Positions 11,740-23,086 of a DNA stretch of 64,000 bases are shown piece by piece (the first letter of the stretch is position 1; each line of letters opens with the position of its first letter). The translations under genes were made by a program, and so were the position numbers. Under the pieces are notes generated by a model. That model was not told where the DNA came from and did not search any database. It was given only the letters and a program-made list of their open reading frames with translations. Source of the stretch: Apostichopus japonicus (taxonomy: Eukaryota > Echinodermata > Holothuroidea > Aspidochirotida > Stichopodidae); NCBI RefSeq assembly GCF_037975245.1, contig NC_092572.1, positions 20,650,489 through 20,714,488 of the forward strand. Reading direction: 5' to 3'.

Positions 11740-13680
11740 ATAAAGAGGTCAATTATATGATTATATGATCATTAGGTAATTTAACATGCATGATGGTTGT
11801 ATAGATTAACTACATGATCATCATGGTATCTAAGGGGAATATATAGCGGTGAGTCATATACGGATGGTGCTAATATCTGTACTAAACCATATAGCTTCTA
11901 TTACAGGGAAACTGTGCAGGCCCCTGGACCCAAGACCACCATGTGCAAAGCAAGAGTTAACAAAACAGACAGTCTCCTGATGGTCTCCTCTTTAAAAGTC
12001 ACTGAGAACCCTCCTTTACTAAAAGCTGTATTCACCACTGAAACTAAGGGTGTACAGTATATTTATGGATCTTATATTTGGGGTAGGAGTGCACTGCCTT
12101 TGACACCATTTTAGACTTTTGACATTCAAAAGAACTGAAACCTTTACAGCGTTTTGGAAGAGTTAAAAACAGTCGCGTACTAAGCTTGGACAGAGGGGAA
12201 ATCTGCCCGGCTACCAAAGTCAAAGTCATGAGTGGCAACTTTTCCGTGCCCTATATATATACTGTATATATGCTGCTGAAGAAAGAACTTGGGGAGTTCT
12301 TGTTTTAATTCCAATCTGTTCGTTCATAGATCATTGAAATTGATTTCTGAAAGGGTTACATTTACATAGGACAAATGGATTCAGTAGTAAGTTGATCCCT
12401 GTCTCCCCCACCCAGGCCCCCCCCCCAAAAAAAAGATGGGGACAGGGCCACTCATTGAGGTAACAAAAATCCAAACATGTTCTGTAGCAGATTATGAAGA
12501 GACATTGAAAGTTCCCCAGCATCTTACTCCATAATGATCAAAATTGCACTATGTCACATAAATGAGAAGCAAAATTCAACTTGAAGATTCTTTGAATGGA
12601 CAACATTCGATATCATCATTTTCAATATGTCCTTTACTGTTATTCTGTGATACACATGTGTAATTTTTGGTGAATTTTCTCATGAAATTTTGATGATACA
12701 AGACAAAATATCCAGTATATGTGTGAATGGCTAACAATTGATTCTTATATTGACATTTTTTTCCATCGAAACCCCTACTCTACTGAAATTCAAATCCGTT
12801 TGGTGTTCACATGAACAATGCAAGTAAGGTCATGACCATCGATATTTACCTAGTGGCCGTGAAATACCCCAATCAAGAAATTCATGAGCCTAGTCTTTGA
12901 TCTCCTTTAATAATGCATGCTTTCATGATTCATTTTAAGCCGAAACGAGTCTACATCCATGACAAAATTGTTTTACAGCAAAACATATATGCAGTACATA
13001 TATATATTTTTTGAAGTTGAAATTGCTGGTTATATTCTAACTCTAATACCAGTATCAAAGTTCAATATAGTTATAAGAACTGAATGGTTAATTTGGCATT
13101 ACACTGATGAAAACAAAAAAGCCTACATACCCACTTGTTTTGACACATTCCTTGAAAAATAACAGCTTCTAGCTTGCAGGTACATTGAGAGTAAAAGTAC
13201 TGTAGTGTGGTACTTCTTAAGCCAGTAGTGTATACCAAAAGCTACAATGACAGGTACAGTAGGACTACTAAATAGTCCACTGAGGTTGGTCATGACATTT
13301 GCTTTCATTGAAATATGAAGTAAGAACATCCTGTACAGGCCTGGCAGAAGATCATTAAAACTAATGAGAGTTAATCAGCTGGCAAATAAACAAAACAAAA
13401 ACTGTAAAAGTGAGAGATATAAAGTGAGATATAAAGTACTGTACCAAGTTACTGGTCCCAATATTATTGTGGAGGTAAGTACAGTATGTGTGTTTTCCCT
13501 AACCACTGACCATACCATTGAGGGCGCTATTCACAATAGCCCTTCATCAAAATTAGTGTGTTTTTAGAGTGTTTTATGTTTTTACCACACAAAAAGACAC
13601 AATGAGAAAACATACAGAATTTTTGGCACCATGCATATTCATGAAGATGATCACTCAGAAGATGGAAAAATAGGGTTCTA
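11740..13680. other. Gene-free interval
   Basis: No coding exon, RNA gene or clear repeat was recognised. ORFs are below 70 codons and lack family features. TACTGTA and GTACAGTA words are frequent, as in 7.5-10 kb. Confidence 0.55.
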
Positions 13681-13686
13681 TAGGTT

Positions 13687-13829
13687 GTAAATTGTGGGAC
13701 CAGGCAGTGGTCCCACAATTGCTATTGCTGTCCCACATTTCTAGCTGTGTTTTCAGTCACTGGTTCCACAATTAATGCAAAGGTGAGTACACACACACAC
13801 ACACGCCAACCTGAATACATAGGTTCCTT
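13687..13829. repeat. TGTGGGACC-word repeat ending in (CA)n
   Basis: TTGTGGGACCAGGCAGTGG, GGTCCCACAATTGC and TCCCACATTTC repeat the TGTGGGACC word in both orientations (13,690-13,740), followed by (CA)n at 13,790-13,812 directly before the LINE fragment. Confidence 0.6.
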
Positions 13830-15217
13830 TGCTTTCAGCAAGGAACCAAAAACCCACACAAAATAGTTGTTCAAAAGATCTGCAAGATCCTGACTATCAG
13901 TAACTATATTATCAGCCTGTAGTGCCCTAAGAGAAACAATTGCATCTTTAACTTTCTGCTTTGACCTGACATAAGAAAAGAAGGCCTTTGGATTATCCTT
14001 AATTTTTAGGGCAATTCTATTTTCGAAATTCAATTTTGCATCAGAGACTAAGTATTCTACCTTCAGCTGATGAATTTTAAACTTGGCCAAAAGAGATTCA
14101 GATTTAGTCCTCCTAAACAACTTCCACATTCTACGTTTTTGCCTAATTGCACATCTAACTTTCTTATTCATCCAGTGAGGCATACTGCTTTTACGACGAC
14201 GATTCTTCCACGGAACATAATTTTCCATATTGACCTTTAATTTATCAGCAAAAACAAATTCAAGACTGAGAAAGCACTCATATCTCTAAACAAATTAATC
14301 CAATCTGTACCCTTTAGTAAAGTTTCAATTGCCTCTGTATCTGATCTCGCAAAATCAGGGACTTTTTCCTTGCTAACAGAATTTACGACTTTGCAAACAA
14401 CATCAAAAGCTAGTATATCATGATCACTAGTTCCTAGTTTTCCTAGACCCTTCAAATCAACAACATTGCTTGGATCAGAACTCAAAACAAGATCCAGGAT
14501 GTTATCCCCCCTAGTAGGGAAAGTAACATGTTGGTGTAAAAAGCAATCTTGCACAACATCTAGAAAGTAACTACCCTTCCTACTACTGGAACCATCTATC
14601 CAATTATTGTCAGGAAAATGAAAGTCGCCCAAAATAACAACATCACCTTTAGCAGCCTTTCTAATTGAATCAAACAGCAAGACATCATTATCATCGCTGC
14701 TGTTAGGAGAACGGTAAACAACACCAACAGTGATAACATCACTGGACCTCTTGGAGTTGTCTGTGGACAACTCGCACCAAACAGAATTTACAAAACACCC
14801 TTGCAACTGAGATTTCTCTACACTTACATTGTCATCCCTAACATACAGTAAAACTCCCCCACCAATCCCATTACGAGTATCCCTTCTGTCCTGACGATAC
14901 ACAGCATACCTCGGGTATGAAACCTCAGCACTATCAATGTTCTCCCTTAACCAAGATTCGGTGATACCAAACACATCAGGTTTCAGATCCTCAAGAAGCA
15001 CAGCAAATTCAGCAATATTTTTACGAATACTTCTAGCGTTGGTAAAGACAATCTTCAGCTTATCCCTGAAACTATGTACCTTAGCATGCCTTGTAAAGTT
15101 AGAACTATGACGATCACTTTCCTTGCTTTCAAAACGCCTATAATCGCCTCCACTAGGAACATAATCCTTATCAAAATTTATTCCTGCCCCCCTCGCCCCC
15201 CAATTTAGTTTAAACAT
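13830..15217 (-). pseudogene. CR1-like non-LTR retrotransposon fragment: endonuclease and linker, frameshifted, 3' truncated
   Basis: Read right to left. A 326-codon ORF (14,237-15,217) carries an apurinic-type endonuclease: KIVFTNARSI, KPDVFGITESWL, GGGVLLYVRD, VGVVYRSPNSS, VILGDFHFPDNNW, LDLVLSS and GTSDHDILAFDV. Near 14,255 the frame shifts, and a second ORF (from 14,228) continues with FADKLKVNMENYVPWKN-type sequence and the linker typical of CR1/L2 elements (NRIALKIKDNPKAFFSYVRS). Similarity stops near 13,830, before any reverse transcriptase domain, next to a (CA)n tract. No ORF1 was recognised on the 5' side. Dead copy. Confidence 0.8.
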
Positions 15218-17490
15218 AGCTGTTCAACAGAGTAATATGTAGAATGCTTTTATGACCTGGCTTTCAAACCAATGCAATGACTAGATCATACAACATGTTC
15301 TTTTATTAGCTTCCATGTTACAACATAGAACATTATTTAAAAGATATATACCTACGAAGCTTCCACTTTTGGTAAAATATTTGTGCCTTCTTTGTTCAAA
15401 ACTTTACAATGCTTTAATATTTGCAAAGAAACTTTGGCTTGAGAATGGAAAGAGAATTCACTTTGTCAAAAACTGGTTTATAGATAATTCTGTGGTTTGT
15501 CCCCTCAATTCAAAGATACGTGTTTCCACGTCCCTTGGGGTGTGCCCCGCAGCGATGAACATCTCACAGCCCCTCCTTTATGCAGGAAGCTACTACTACT
15601 ACTACTACTCAAATAACATGAGTTGTAAAGTCCCTTCGGCAAAAGTTTACTCAGACGTTACCATTGTTGCATCAAAACAGAACCAAAAGGCAACATTCTG
15701 CTGGTAATATCTCTCTGAAGAAAACCGCAATTCATATTCTTTTACATAAATATCCAGGTACTTATGGAAATGATATTGTTATTTCCTTCTTCAAATAATC
15801 TCTTAGGTGCACAATACATGGCCTCCATGTTGTTGCACTGTGCTACTATGATGTCATTTGCATACATCTGCATACATCTGCATGGGCATGAAAAAAAAAT
15901 TGTAGGATTTCACAAACAATGAAAAAAACATAATCACAGTTTGTCAACAAACTGGGAGCCACAACCCTCTCTAAAGATTCAGAATACAAGATGGTGTTGT
16001 CAAGCCAGGTAATTTTCATGTTATCATAAAAGAGGTACACATTGCTTTGGCCTTGTCCACTGGGCTTTAAATACTGGAGACATATGGCCTTGGCCTTGTC
16101 TGATGGAACTTTCAATATCAGAGACATATGGCCTTGGACTTTTCCACTGGGACTTTAAATACCAGAGATGAATGAAACCAATCCCAAAAGGAAACACTCT
16201 GCTGCTAAATGGCTCCCCCACAACTCCAACCCTACAAAAAAGCACTGGTTTACATAACCAGAGATGTAATTATGCATTATGGTTTCTATGATGTAAATTT
16301 CTGCATCTCTTAGGAATGTAATACCTAGACGTTAAAACCTAGCTTATTGAGAATGTGAGCAAAAAACTACAGGTACTTCTGAAAACGATAGTCTTACTTC
16401 CTTAACACAATCATTTTTCATTGGCTAATATGCTTGGGCTATAAGCCAGCTGCAAAAATAAACCAATCAAATTTGTATCAATCATGGGTACTCTGAGCCA
16501 TCATTGGCTTGACAGTGGATTACGTTTTTAGAATTGACAATGCATTTTAAAAGAGTCATTTGTTGCTCTGAGCTGAAATCCTCTCTGGAGTGAGGTTAAG
16601 GGTATAAACAGTTGACCAGATGAATATCTGATTGCTTTTGATTATGTTCTTGTTCCCTTAACAGTAGTCTTATCAAGGACTGAAGCTAGGTCCAGGCTAG
16701 TTCCAGGATATCAAATGTTGCTATCAGTTGGAATGATTTGCATACATTCAATTCCAGCTTGCACTTCAGTAAATTTCCTGATTCTAGTCTAGTAATCAAG
16801 GACTAGCCAATTGATATTCCATTTAAAGTAAAAGGTGTGTAGACTGACTACTCATGTGTTTTAATTTTGGAGACAGAGTGCGACCAGTGGTGATTGGCTA
16901 TAACAATAGCAGTTGCTTCAAGATTTTTTATCGATGAACAATTCTGAGACTCGGGAAGTTTTGACGAGCAGGAAGAGGATTCATTCCATTGGAAAGCTAT
17001 ACAAATCTTATATTTCGTGCTTGATTGCTTAATTACAACTTTTTTTCCGAAATGGAAACAAACTGTGCTATAATTTGATTTTCAAGTCGGATTCTATTGT
17101 GTGTGTATGGAGACAGAGCATACCTTGGTGCTGATTCATTCTACAGGTTTATCGGTACACTTCTCTATAAACCAATCAACATTTCCTAATAGGAAACAAC
17201 ACTACATAATATGAGGCCGTTACCAATACAAGTTCGACAATCTAGTATTTCCAATTTTGTATCATAGTCGAACAATACATAATGCTCGACCAGCTGAGGG
17301 ACTGATTCTATCGGATAAGTCTTCATAACATTAGTTTTCTCTACCCGTTTCTAACAAACTTGCTAACCAACGGAAGGGCCTACAAACGATGAAGATCACA
17401 AAGGGGACAAACTTATACGAAGGTAACTTTGATGATCAACTGGTTGTCAAATGCACTTAACGATCATAACAAGCTACAGCTAACTAAAGA
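15218..17490. other. Gene-free interval upstream of the GPCR
   Basis: Contains a short (CTA)n run at 15,590-15,609 and the small tandem repeat listed at 16,035. No exon of the giant gene, no second receptor and no TATA-like promoter could be assigned with confidence. Confidence 0.55.
16035..16170. repeat. Tandem repeat, about 56 bp, three copies
   Basis: Three copies of GGCCTTGTCCACTGGG-type sequence followed by TTTAAATACTGGAGACATAT. The copies differ at several places. Confidence 0.75.
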
Positions 17491-17494
17491 CATA

Positions 17495-17600
17495 TTGTAA
17501 GCTAATGTAGGATATGGTCTGCTAATATAGGCTATGGTCTGCTACTGTATTATATGGTCTGCTAATATAGGATATGGTCTGCTGTCTAATGTAAGATTGT
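17495..17600. repeat. Minisatellite GGATATGGTCTGCTAATATA, four copies
   Basis: A unit of about 27-29 bases just upstream of the GPCR start, presumably in its 5' leader or promoter. Confidence 0.8.
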
Positions 17601-17646
17601 AGTTCCGGCAATCTAGGTATATAGCCTTTTCTGACGACAAATAGAT

Positions 17647-18717
17647 ATGGAAGATACCAACAACATCACAAGTTATGATTATACTTTTAATTATTCTATA
17701 ACCAGTTATGATTATTCATTCTATTGTGATAATATGCAATTGATCAGCAACATCAGTCTTGCCGCTTCTTTAGCTTTCCTTATCATGGGAACCCTAGCAA
17801 TATTTTCTAATTGTATATTCTTGATAACTATGAGTAAACATCCTTCCCTGAGGAAAACATCGCTGAGTGGTTACTTAATGACTCTGTCATTTGTTGATAT
17901 TTGTTACTGTGTTGGTGTGGTATTTGACTCCATGCTGTTTTTACTCTTTCATGCCAAAGGTATGTACCTGAAATTTATGATAATTAATGTATGGAATTAT
18001 CGCCCGCTTCAATTTTTGTCAGACCTTTGTATGGTTGCAATCTCTCGAGACAGATACCTGGCTGTAAGCAAGCCAATCCAAACAGCAACCGCAGCAAGAA
18101 ATGGGTTTAAACTTAGAGGTGTAACTGTTACAGTTTGTGTTGTATCAGGTGGCTTCATCTTTGGGTATATGACATTTCATGCTCTCTGTTGGATATTATC
18201 CACAGAAGTGTTTGCTTGTCCATTTGGATCTGTAATAGATGTAGCAAACACAGTGTATGAAATAGAGGGGGGTATATCGCATATAAATACGACACTTGTT
18301 CAGTTTCTGATTTTACCAGATATCATCACATTGATAACTTCACTAATTTTGACTATAAAAACATACAGAATATTGTATAACCCTCTGAGTGTAGGTCAAG
18401 TAAATAGGACAGACAATCTAAAGGTACAGCGAAACTTGACAAAAATGGCTGCTATTAACTCTTCTATTTTCTTCATATGTATAATTCTTTTCGACTTGTA
18501 TTATATTTACTTAAAATTTAATCCATACTTCAAAAACAACACTTTGGGGTTTCTACTCTTTTATTTATCTTTATTTAACAGTGGTGTTAACCCAATTGTC
18601 TATAACATATTTGGCACTCGTTACAGAGAGGCATTTCTGAAGACATTCACTTTTTTGTTCTGTTTCAAGAACAGGGACCGACACAATGACCAAGAATTAA
18701 GCCAGATGCCTGCATAG
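17647..18717 (+). CDS. Class A (rhodopsin-like) G-protein-coupled receptor, single exon, 356 aa
   Basis: An intact intronless ORF; an in-frame TGA at 17,632 fixes the first ATG as the start. The extracellular N-terminus has sequons at N6, N15 and N35 and a doubled TSYDY. Seven hydrophobic segments follow. Class A marks seen: Asn55 in helix 1 (SNCIF), Asp84 in helix 2 (LSFVD), DRY at 135-137, and NPIVY at 315-319, followed by a short cytoplasmic tail. Missing marks: no Cys at the top of helix 3 (Met111 at the expected place), no Trp in helix 4, and no CWxP in helix 6. The ligand cannot be deduced. Intronless orphan receptors of this kind form large lineage-specific families in echinoderms and other invertebrates (general knowledge). 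It lies opposite in strand to the giant gene and 4.2 kb from its last visible exon. Confidence 0.9.
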   Translation: MEDTNNITSYDYTFNYSITSYDYSFYCDNMQLISNISLAASLAFLIMGTLAIFSNCIFLITMSKHPSLRKTSLSGYLMTLSFVDICYCVGVVFDSMLFLLFHAKGMYLKFMIINVWNYRPLQFLSDLCMVAISRDRYLAVSKPIQTATAARNGFKLRGVTVTVCVVSGGFIFGYMTFHALCWILSTEVFACPFGSVIDVANTVYEIEGGISHINTTLVQFLILPDIITLITSLILTIKTYRILYNPLSVGQVNRTDNLKVQRNLTKMAAINSSIFFICIILFDLYYIYLKFNPYFKNNTLGFLLFYLSLFNSGVNPIVYNIFGTRYREAFLKTFTFLFCFKNRDRHNDQELSQMPA

Positions 18718-19020
18718 CTCAAGTTAACATAACACTGTGATTTATAGCTTAGCTAAGGGATTGTCTTAGTGGTCTATGACTTAGATCTTTGTACACAAGT
18801 CCATGCAAACAGGGAATCTATCTTAGTGTTCAAATTGTGTGTATTAGTTTCATAGGCTCTGAACTTTCTCTTGTGAAATACATTGGTTCCACTGTGCAAA
18901 GACTGCTGTACATCTTTGCACTTGTATAGCAATTTGCCAATTTTGCATTGCATTTTGCGATGCGCTACTGGATAAATTATTCGATGGAATATATAGGACT
19001 AGAAGCAACAACCACATCCA

Positions 19021-20010
19021 GAAGTTGTAATAGCTTAGCAAGATCAGGACTGTCTTAAGTCCAGGCTACAACTAAGATCTTTGTATGCACATACATGCAT
19101 ACATCACAATACAAGCAACAACCACATACCAGAAGTTGAAATAGCTTAGCAAGATCAGAGCTGTCTTAGTCCAGGCTACAACTAAGATATTTGTATGCAC
19201 ATGCATGCATACATCACAATACCAGCAACACCCACATCCAGAAGTTGTAATAGCTTAGCAAGATCAGAACTGTCTTAGTCCAGGCTTCAACTAAGATATT
19301 TGTATGCACATACATGCATACATCACAATACCAGCAACACCCACATCCAGAAGTTGTAATAGCTTAGCAAGATCAGAACTGTCTTAGTCCAGGCTTCAAC
19401 TAAGATATTTGTATGCACATACATGCATACATCACAATACCAGCAACATCCACATCCAGAAGTTGTAATAGCTTAGCAAGATCAGAACTGTCTTAGTCCA
19501 GGCTTCAACTAAGATATTTGTGTGCACATACATGCATACATCACAATACCAGCAACATCCACATCCAGAAGTTGTAATAGCTTAGCAAGATCAGAACTGT
19601 CTTAGTCCAGGCTTCAACTAAGATATTTGTATGCACATACATGCATCCATAACTATAGAAGCAACAACCACTTACCAGAAGTTGTAATAGCTTAGCAAGA
19701 TCAGAGCTGTCTCAGTCCAGGCTACAACTAAGATCTTTGTATGCACATACATGAATACATCACAATACCAGCAACACCACATACCAGAAGTTGTAATAGC
19801 TTAGCAAGATCAGAGCTGTCTTAGTCCAGGCTACAACTAAGATCTTTGTACACACATGTATGCATACATCACATTACAAGCAACAACCACATCCAGAAGT
19901 TGTAATAGCTTAGCAAGATCAGAGCTGTCTTAGTCCAGGCTACAACTAAGATCTTTGTACGCACATACATGCATACATCACAATACCAGCAACACCACAT
20001 ACCCGAAGTT
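19021..20010. repeat. 109-bp tandem array, about nine copies
   Basis: The unit contains GAAGTTGTAATAGCTTAGC, AAGATCAGAACTGTCTTAG, TTCAACTAAGATATTTG and ACATGCATACATCACAATAC. Starts at 19,021, 19,132, 19,241, 19,350 and 19,459 give a 109-base period. It begins 300 bases after the GPCR stop and may lie in its 3' UTR. Confidence 0.88.
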
Positions 20011-20319
20011 GTAATAAATCAAACAAGATCATTTTGTTTGTTTTTAGTTTTTAAATAATAAAATTTCTGGTTTTTTTTTTTTAGTAATGTTAGCTGACTG
20101 GACGTGGGTAACAATAACCTCTATCGGTATCAATTTTACGACCTAATGTAATATCATCACATTGATTGTAGGTACCTTTAGTTTACCGAGATTCATTCTT
20201 TCTGCAAAGCTGAACATGTTAATCCTAGCAAGGCCATTATTCTTTCATCAAGAATTTTCTAATGGAAACTTTATCTTCATTCTTTCATAACAATTTACCG
20301 AGGTGAAAGGTTTGAAATT

Positions 20320-22110
20320 GTTAACTGAATATGAAGGTAAATGGAAAATTATTTCACCTTCATTGTTGTAAATGCTAGATGTTGGATATCTACCAATAAA
20401 TGTTAGACAAATTTCTTATTCCTAAAAGACCTCAAAGAGACTGAGCAACATCTCTTATAATTATTTTCTTATTCAAAGAAAATAAAATGGTGATGATTGA
20501 TTGTATAAGGAAAATGGTGTTAGATTTAGTCTTGTAAAATAATGTTAGCTGTTAGCTATCAGTCTATTGTACATGATATCTTTATTACTTTTAGTCAGAA
20601 TGTTAACTTTACAAAGATTTATTATTTCTGAAAACCTCTTAAAGATTGTGTAACATCTTCATAATTATTTTCTGATTTCAAATAAAATAAAATGGTGATG
20701 ATTAAATAGTGTTAGATTTAGTCTTGTAAATTAATGTTAACTGTTAACTATCAGTCTATTGTGAATGGTATCTTTATTAATTTTAGTCAGAATGTTTACT
20801 TAACAAAGACTTATTATTTCTGAAAACTTCACAAAGATTGTGTAACATCTACATAATTATTTTCTGATTTCAAATAAAATAAAATGGTGATGATTGAATG
20901 TATAAGAAGAACGGTTTTAGATTTAGTCTTGTAAATTCATGTAAGCTGTTAACAATCAGTCTATTAATAATAATAATCATAATAATATAAGAATTTGTAA
21001 AGCGCTTTTATCCAGTTAAAAAATACTTTTCAGAAGCGCTGCAGGAGCAAAGTACCCAAAATGGACACAACAGTAATCCAAACAAATGAATACGCATTCA
21101 TGAATAAGAACGTCTTGAGTTCTTTCTGGAAAGTTAACACATGCTGGATTGTTTTCATATGTAAGGGGAGACTGTTACAGAGCTGTGGAGCTGATGTAGC
21201 AAAGCAACGTTCCCCATCGGTTGAAGTGCGAACAGTCGGAACAGATAGCATATGTTGTACACTTGAACGAAACACCCTGCTATAGGTCTCTTTTCTCGGA
21301 GAAGCTCTTGTAAGTAAACTGGGGCTAAACCATTCCTTGCTTTGAACACAAGGATAAGAATTTTATAATGGATTCTGTTCGCAATTCTAAGCCAGTGAAG
21401 ATCTTAAAGAATTGGTGTAATATGTTGGTGTTTTATAACTTTTGTTACAAGTCTAGCAGCACAGTTCTGAACAAGTTGAAGCTTATTAAGAAGATGTTTA
21501 GGTAATCCAATGAGGAGAGCATTGCAGTAGTCAAGATGTGACAGAACACACAACTGAACCAAAGTGGTAGTTGTTTTGGAGTTAATAAACTGCTGAATCA
21601 TCGAAATGTTCCTGATGTTGTGGAATGCTCTCTGGCATACTTTGGCGTTAATTAAATGTATTAGGGAAATGGTATTAGATTTAGTCTTGTAAATTAATGT
21701 CTACTCTTAACTATCAATCTATTGTATATGAAATCTTTATTTGTTTAGTCAGAATGTTTACTTTACAAAGATTTATTATTTCTGAAGACCTCACAAAGAT
21801 TGTTTAACATCTTCATTGACTATTTCTAATTCAAAAAATTTAAATAATATGGTGTTAATCAAATGTATTAGGGAAATGGTATTAGATTTAGTCTTGTAAA
21901 TTAATGTTAACTGTTAACTATCAGTCTATTGTGAATGATATCTTTATTAATTTTAGTCAGAATTTTTACTTTGCAAAAATTTATTATTTCTGAAAACTTC
22001 ACAAAGATTGTGTAACATCTTCATAACTATTTCTAATTCAAAAAAATTAAATAATATGGTGTTGATTGAATGTATAAGGGGAACGGTATTAGATTTAGTC
22101 TTGTAACTTA
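20320..22110. repeat. About 190-208-bp tandem array split by a LINE
   Basis: The unit holds TTAGATTTAGTCTTGTAAAT, TTAACTATCAGTCTATTG and AGATTGTGTAACATCTTC. The TAGATTTAG word is at about 20,519, 20,711, 20,917, 21,675, 21,883 and 22,089. The LINE fragment at 20,966-21,647 interrupts it. Confidence 0.82.
20966..21647 (-). pseudogene. CR1-like LINE 3' fragment: end of reverse transcriptase plus 3' tail
   Basis: Read right to left. C-terminal blocks of a CR1/L2-type polymerase: KVCQRAFHNIRNI, SHLDYCNALLIGLPKHL, LQLVQNCAARLV, HITPIL, DLHWL, VFKARNGLAPVYLQELL, and, after a shift, DGERCFATSAPQLCNSLP. There is an in-frame stop just after HITPIL (about 21,401) and a frameshift near 21,285. The 3' end has AAGCGCT words and an ATT-rich tail (20,966-20,995), usual for CR1-type ends. 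It sits inside the tandem array at 20.3-22.1 kb. Confidence 0.8.
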
Positions 22111-22439
22111 AACTGCATGTTAAAAGTTTATATAACTGTTTCTAACCATATCAAATTTTATGATGTTAATTGAATGTACAAGGGATGCAACGTTAGATCC
22201 ATTGCTGCTATTAAACTGCTAAATACTAGGCTTTTGTAATATTTTCATTTTCTTATAGTTAGTATATTTAGTTTACAAGGATTTTAAAAAATGTGACAAA
22301 TATGGGTTTTCTTGCAACATTTTCTTCTAATCATTTTTCATTTACAGTTTTCTGATGTAGAGATTATTAAAGGTTAAATATCAATTATTTGTTATAAGTT
22401 CCTTTTTTTTCAGCTAAAGTTCTACCCCTTCTAAAAACC

Positions 22440-22870
22440 ACTCTGTCTGGTTATCACATTTTTGCTTCTGCTGACCTCAAATGACCTTTGACCTTCACCA
22501 TACACAAATGCTACTTGAACTCAATATGGGACATCTCCATAGAAAGGTTTAGGTCCAACCAACTTTTCCATATTATCACATCATGTCTACAAGCAAGTCA
22601 TCACATACATACACACCCACACACACGCACAAATGTTTGTATTACATTCAGACCGAGGACCCCATTGTATTTTCCATTGTTCAAATCCACGTACCTTAAC
22701 CTTAACAATACCCCATACAATAGAATTCTTCTGAGGACGTGGTGATTCTTTAGAAATCACAACCGAGGACCTGGAATTCTTTTGTTCAAGTCCTCGGTCA
22801 GAATACAAAACAAATGCACCCGCACATGCAATTACCATCACATAGATTCCCTTTGCCTTCAGCAAGGAGT
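22440..22870. repeat. Dispersed repeat with TGACCTTTGACC, (CA)n and GCTTTCAGCAAGGA words
   Basis: TGACCTCAAATGACCTTTG at 22,471 begins the repeat, CA-rich sequence lies at 22,605-22,630, and ATTCCCTTTGCCTTCAGC at 22,844 matches the border of the LINE fragment at 13,830-13,845. The order resembles the 2.8-3.0 kb repeat end. Confidence 0.6.
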
Positions 22871-22954
22871 CAAAGGGGGCAACATTCGATGACAGTAAAG
22901 ATTCTTGCTGGTGTAATGTTCCTAATAAAGAACACACACTGTTTCTTGACTTAC

Positions 22955-23086
22955 CAATGGTACAGTAGTGGCCAGCATCACACTGTCCTGTCACAGCGTC
23001 CATTCCTGGGGTTTCGCAGTAATCACCACCGCTGCACTGGGTGCAATCATCGATAGAATTCAAGCCTTCCGTTGGACCAAATGTTC
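22955..23086 (-). CDS. Giant Cys-rich gene, exon 40 (last seen; not terminal)
   Basis: Forty-four codons, phase 1-1. GTFGPTEGLNSIDDCTQC, then SGGDYCETPGMDAVTGQC and ending HYCTI before a good donor (gtaagt-like, gtaagtc). The donor and the incomplete module show that the transcript continues to the left. No exon with the module pattern was found between here and position 1. Acceptor tcgtctgcag. Confidence 0.86.

Noticed and set aside
15315-15707. Plus-strand ORF of 130 codons
   Set aside because: No recognisable domain, contains a (CTA)n-encoded Tyr run, and has low-complexity composition. Not supported as a gene.
18850-19041. Minus-strand ORF with a hydrophobic stretch (WLLLLVLYIP) as the missing membrane anchor of the giant gene
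   Set aside because: It overlaps the start of the 109-bp array, and no phase-1 acceptor linking it to exon 40 could be shown.
21061-21285. Plus-strand ORF of 74 codons
   Set aside because: Antisense shadow of the LINE polymerase C-terminus.
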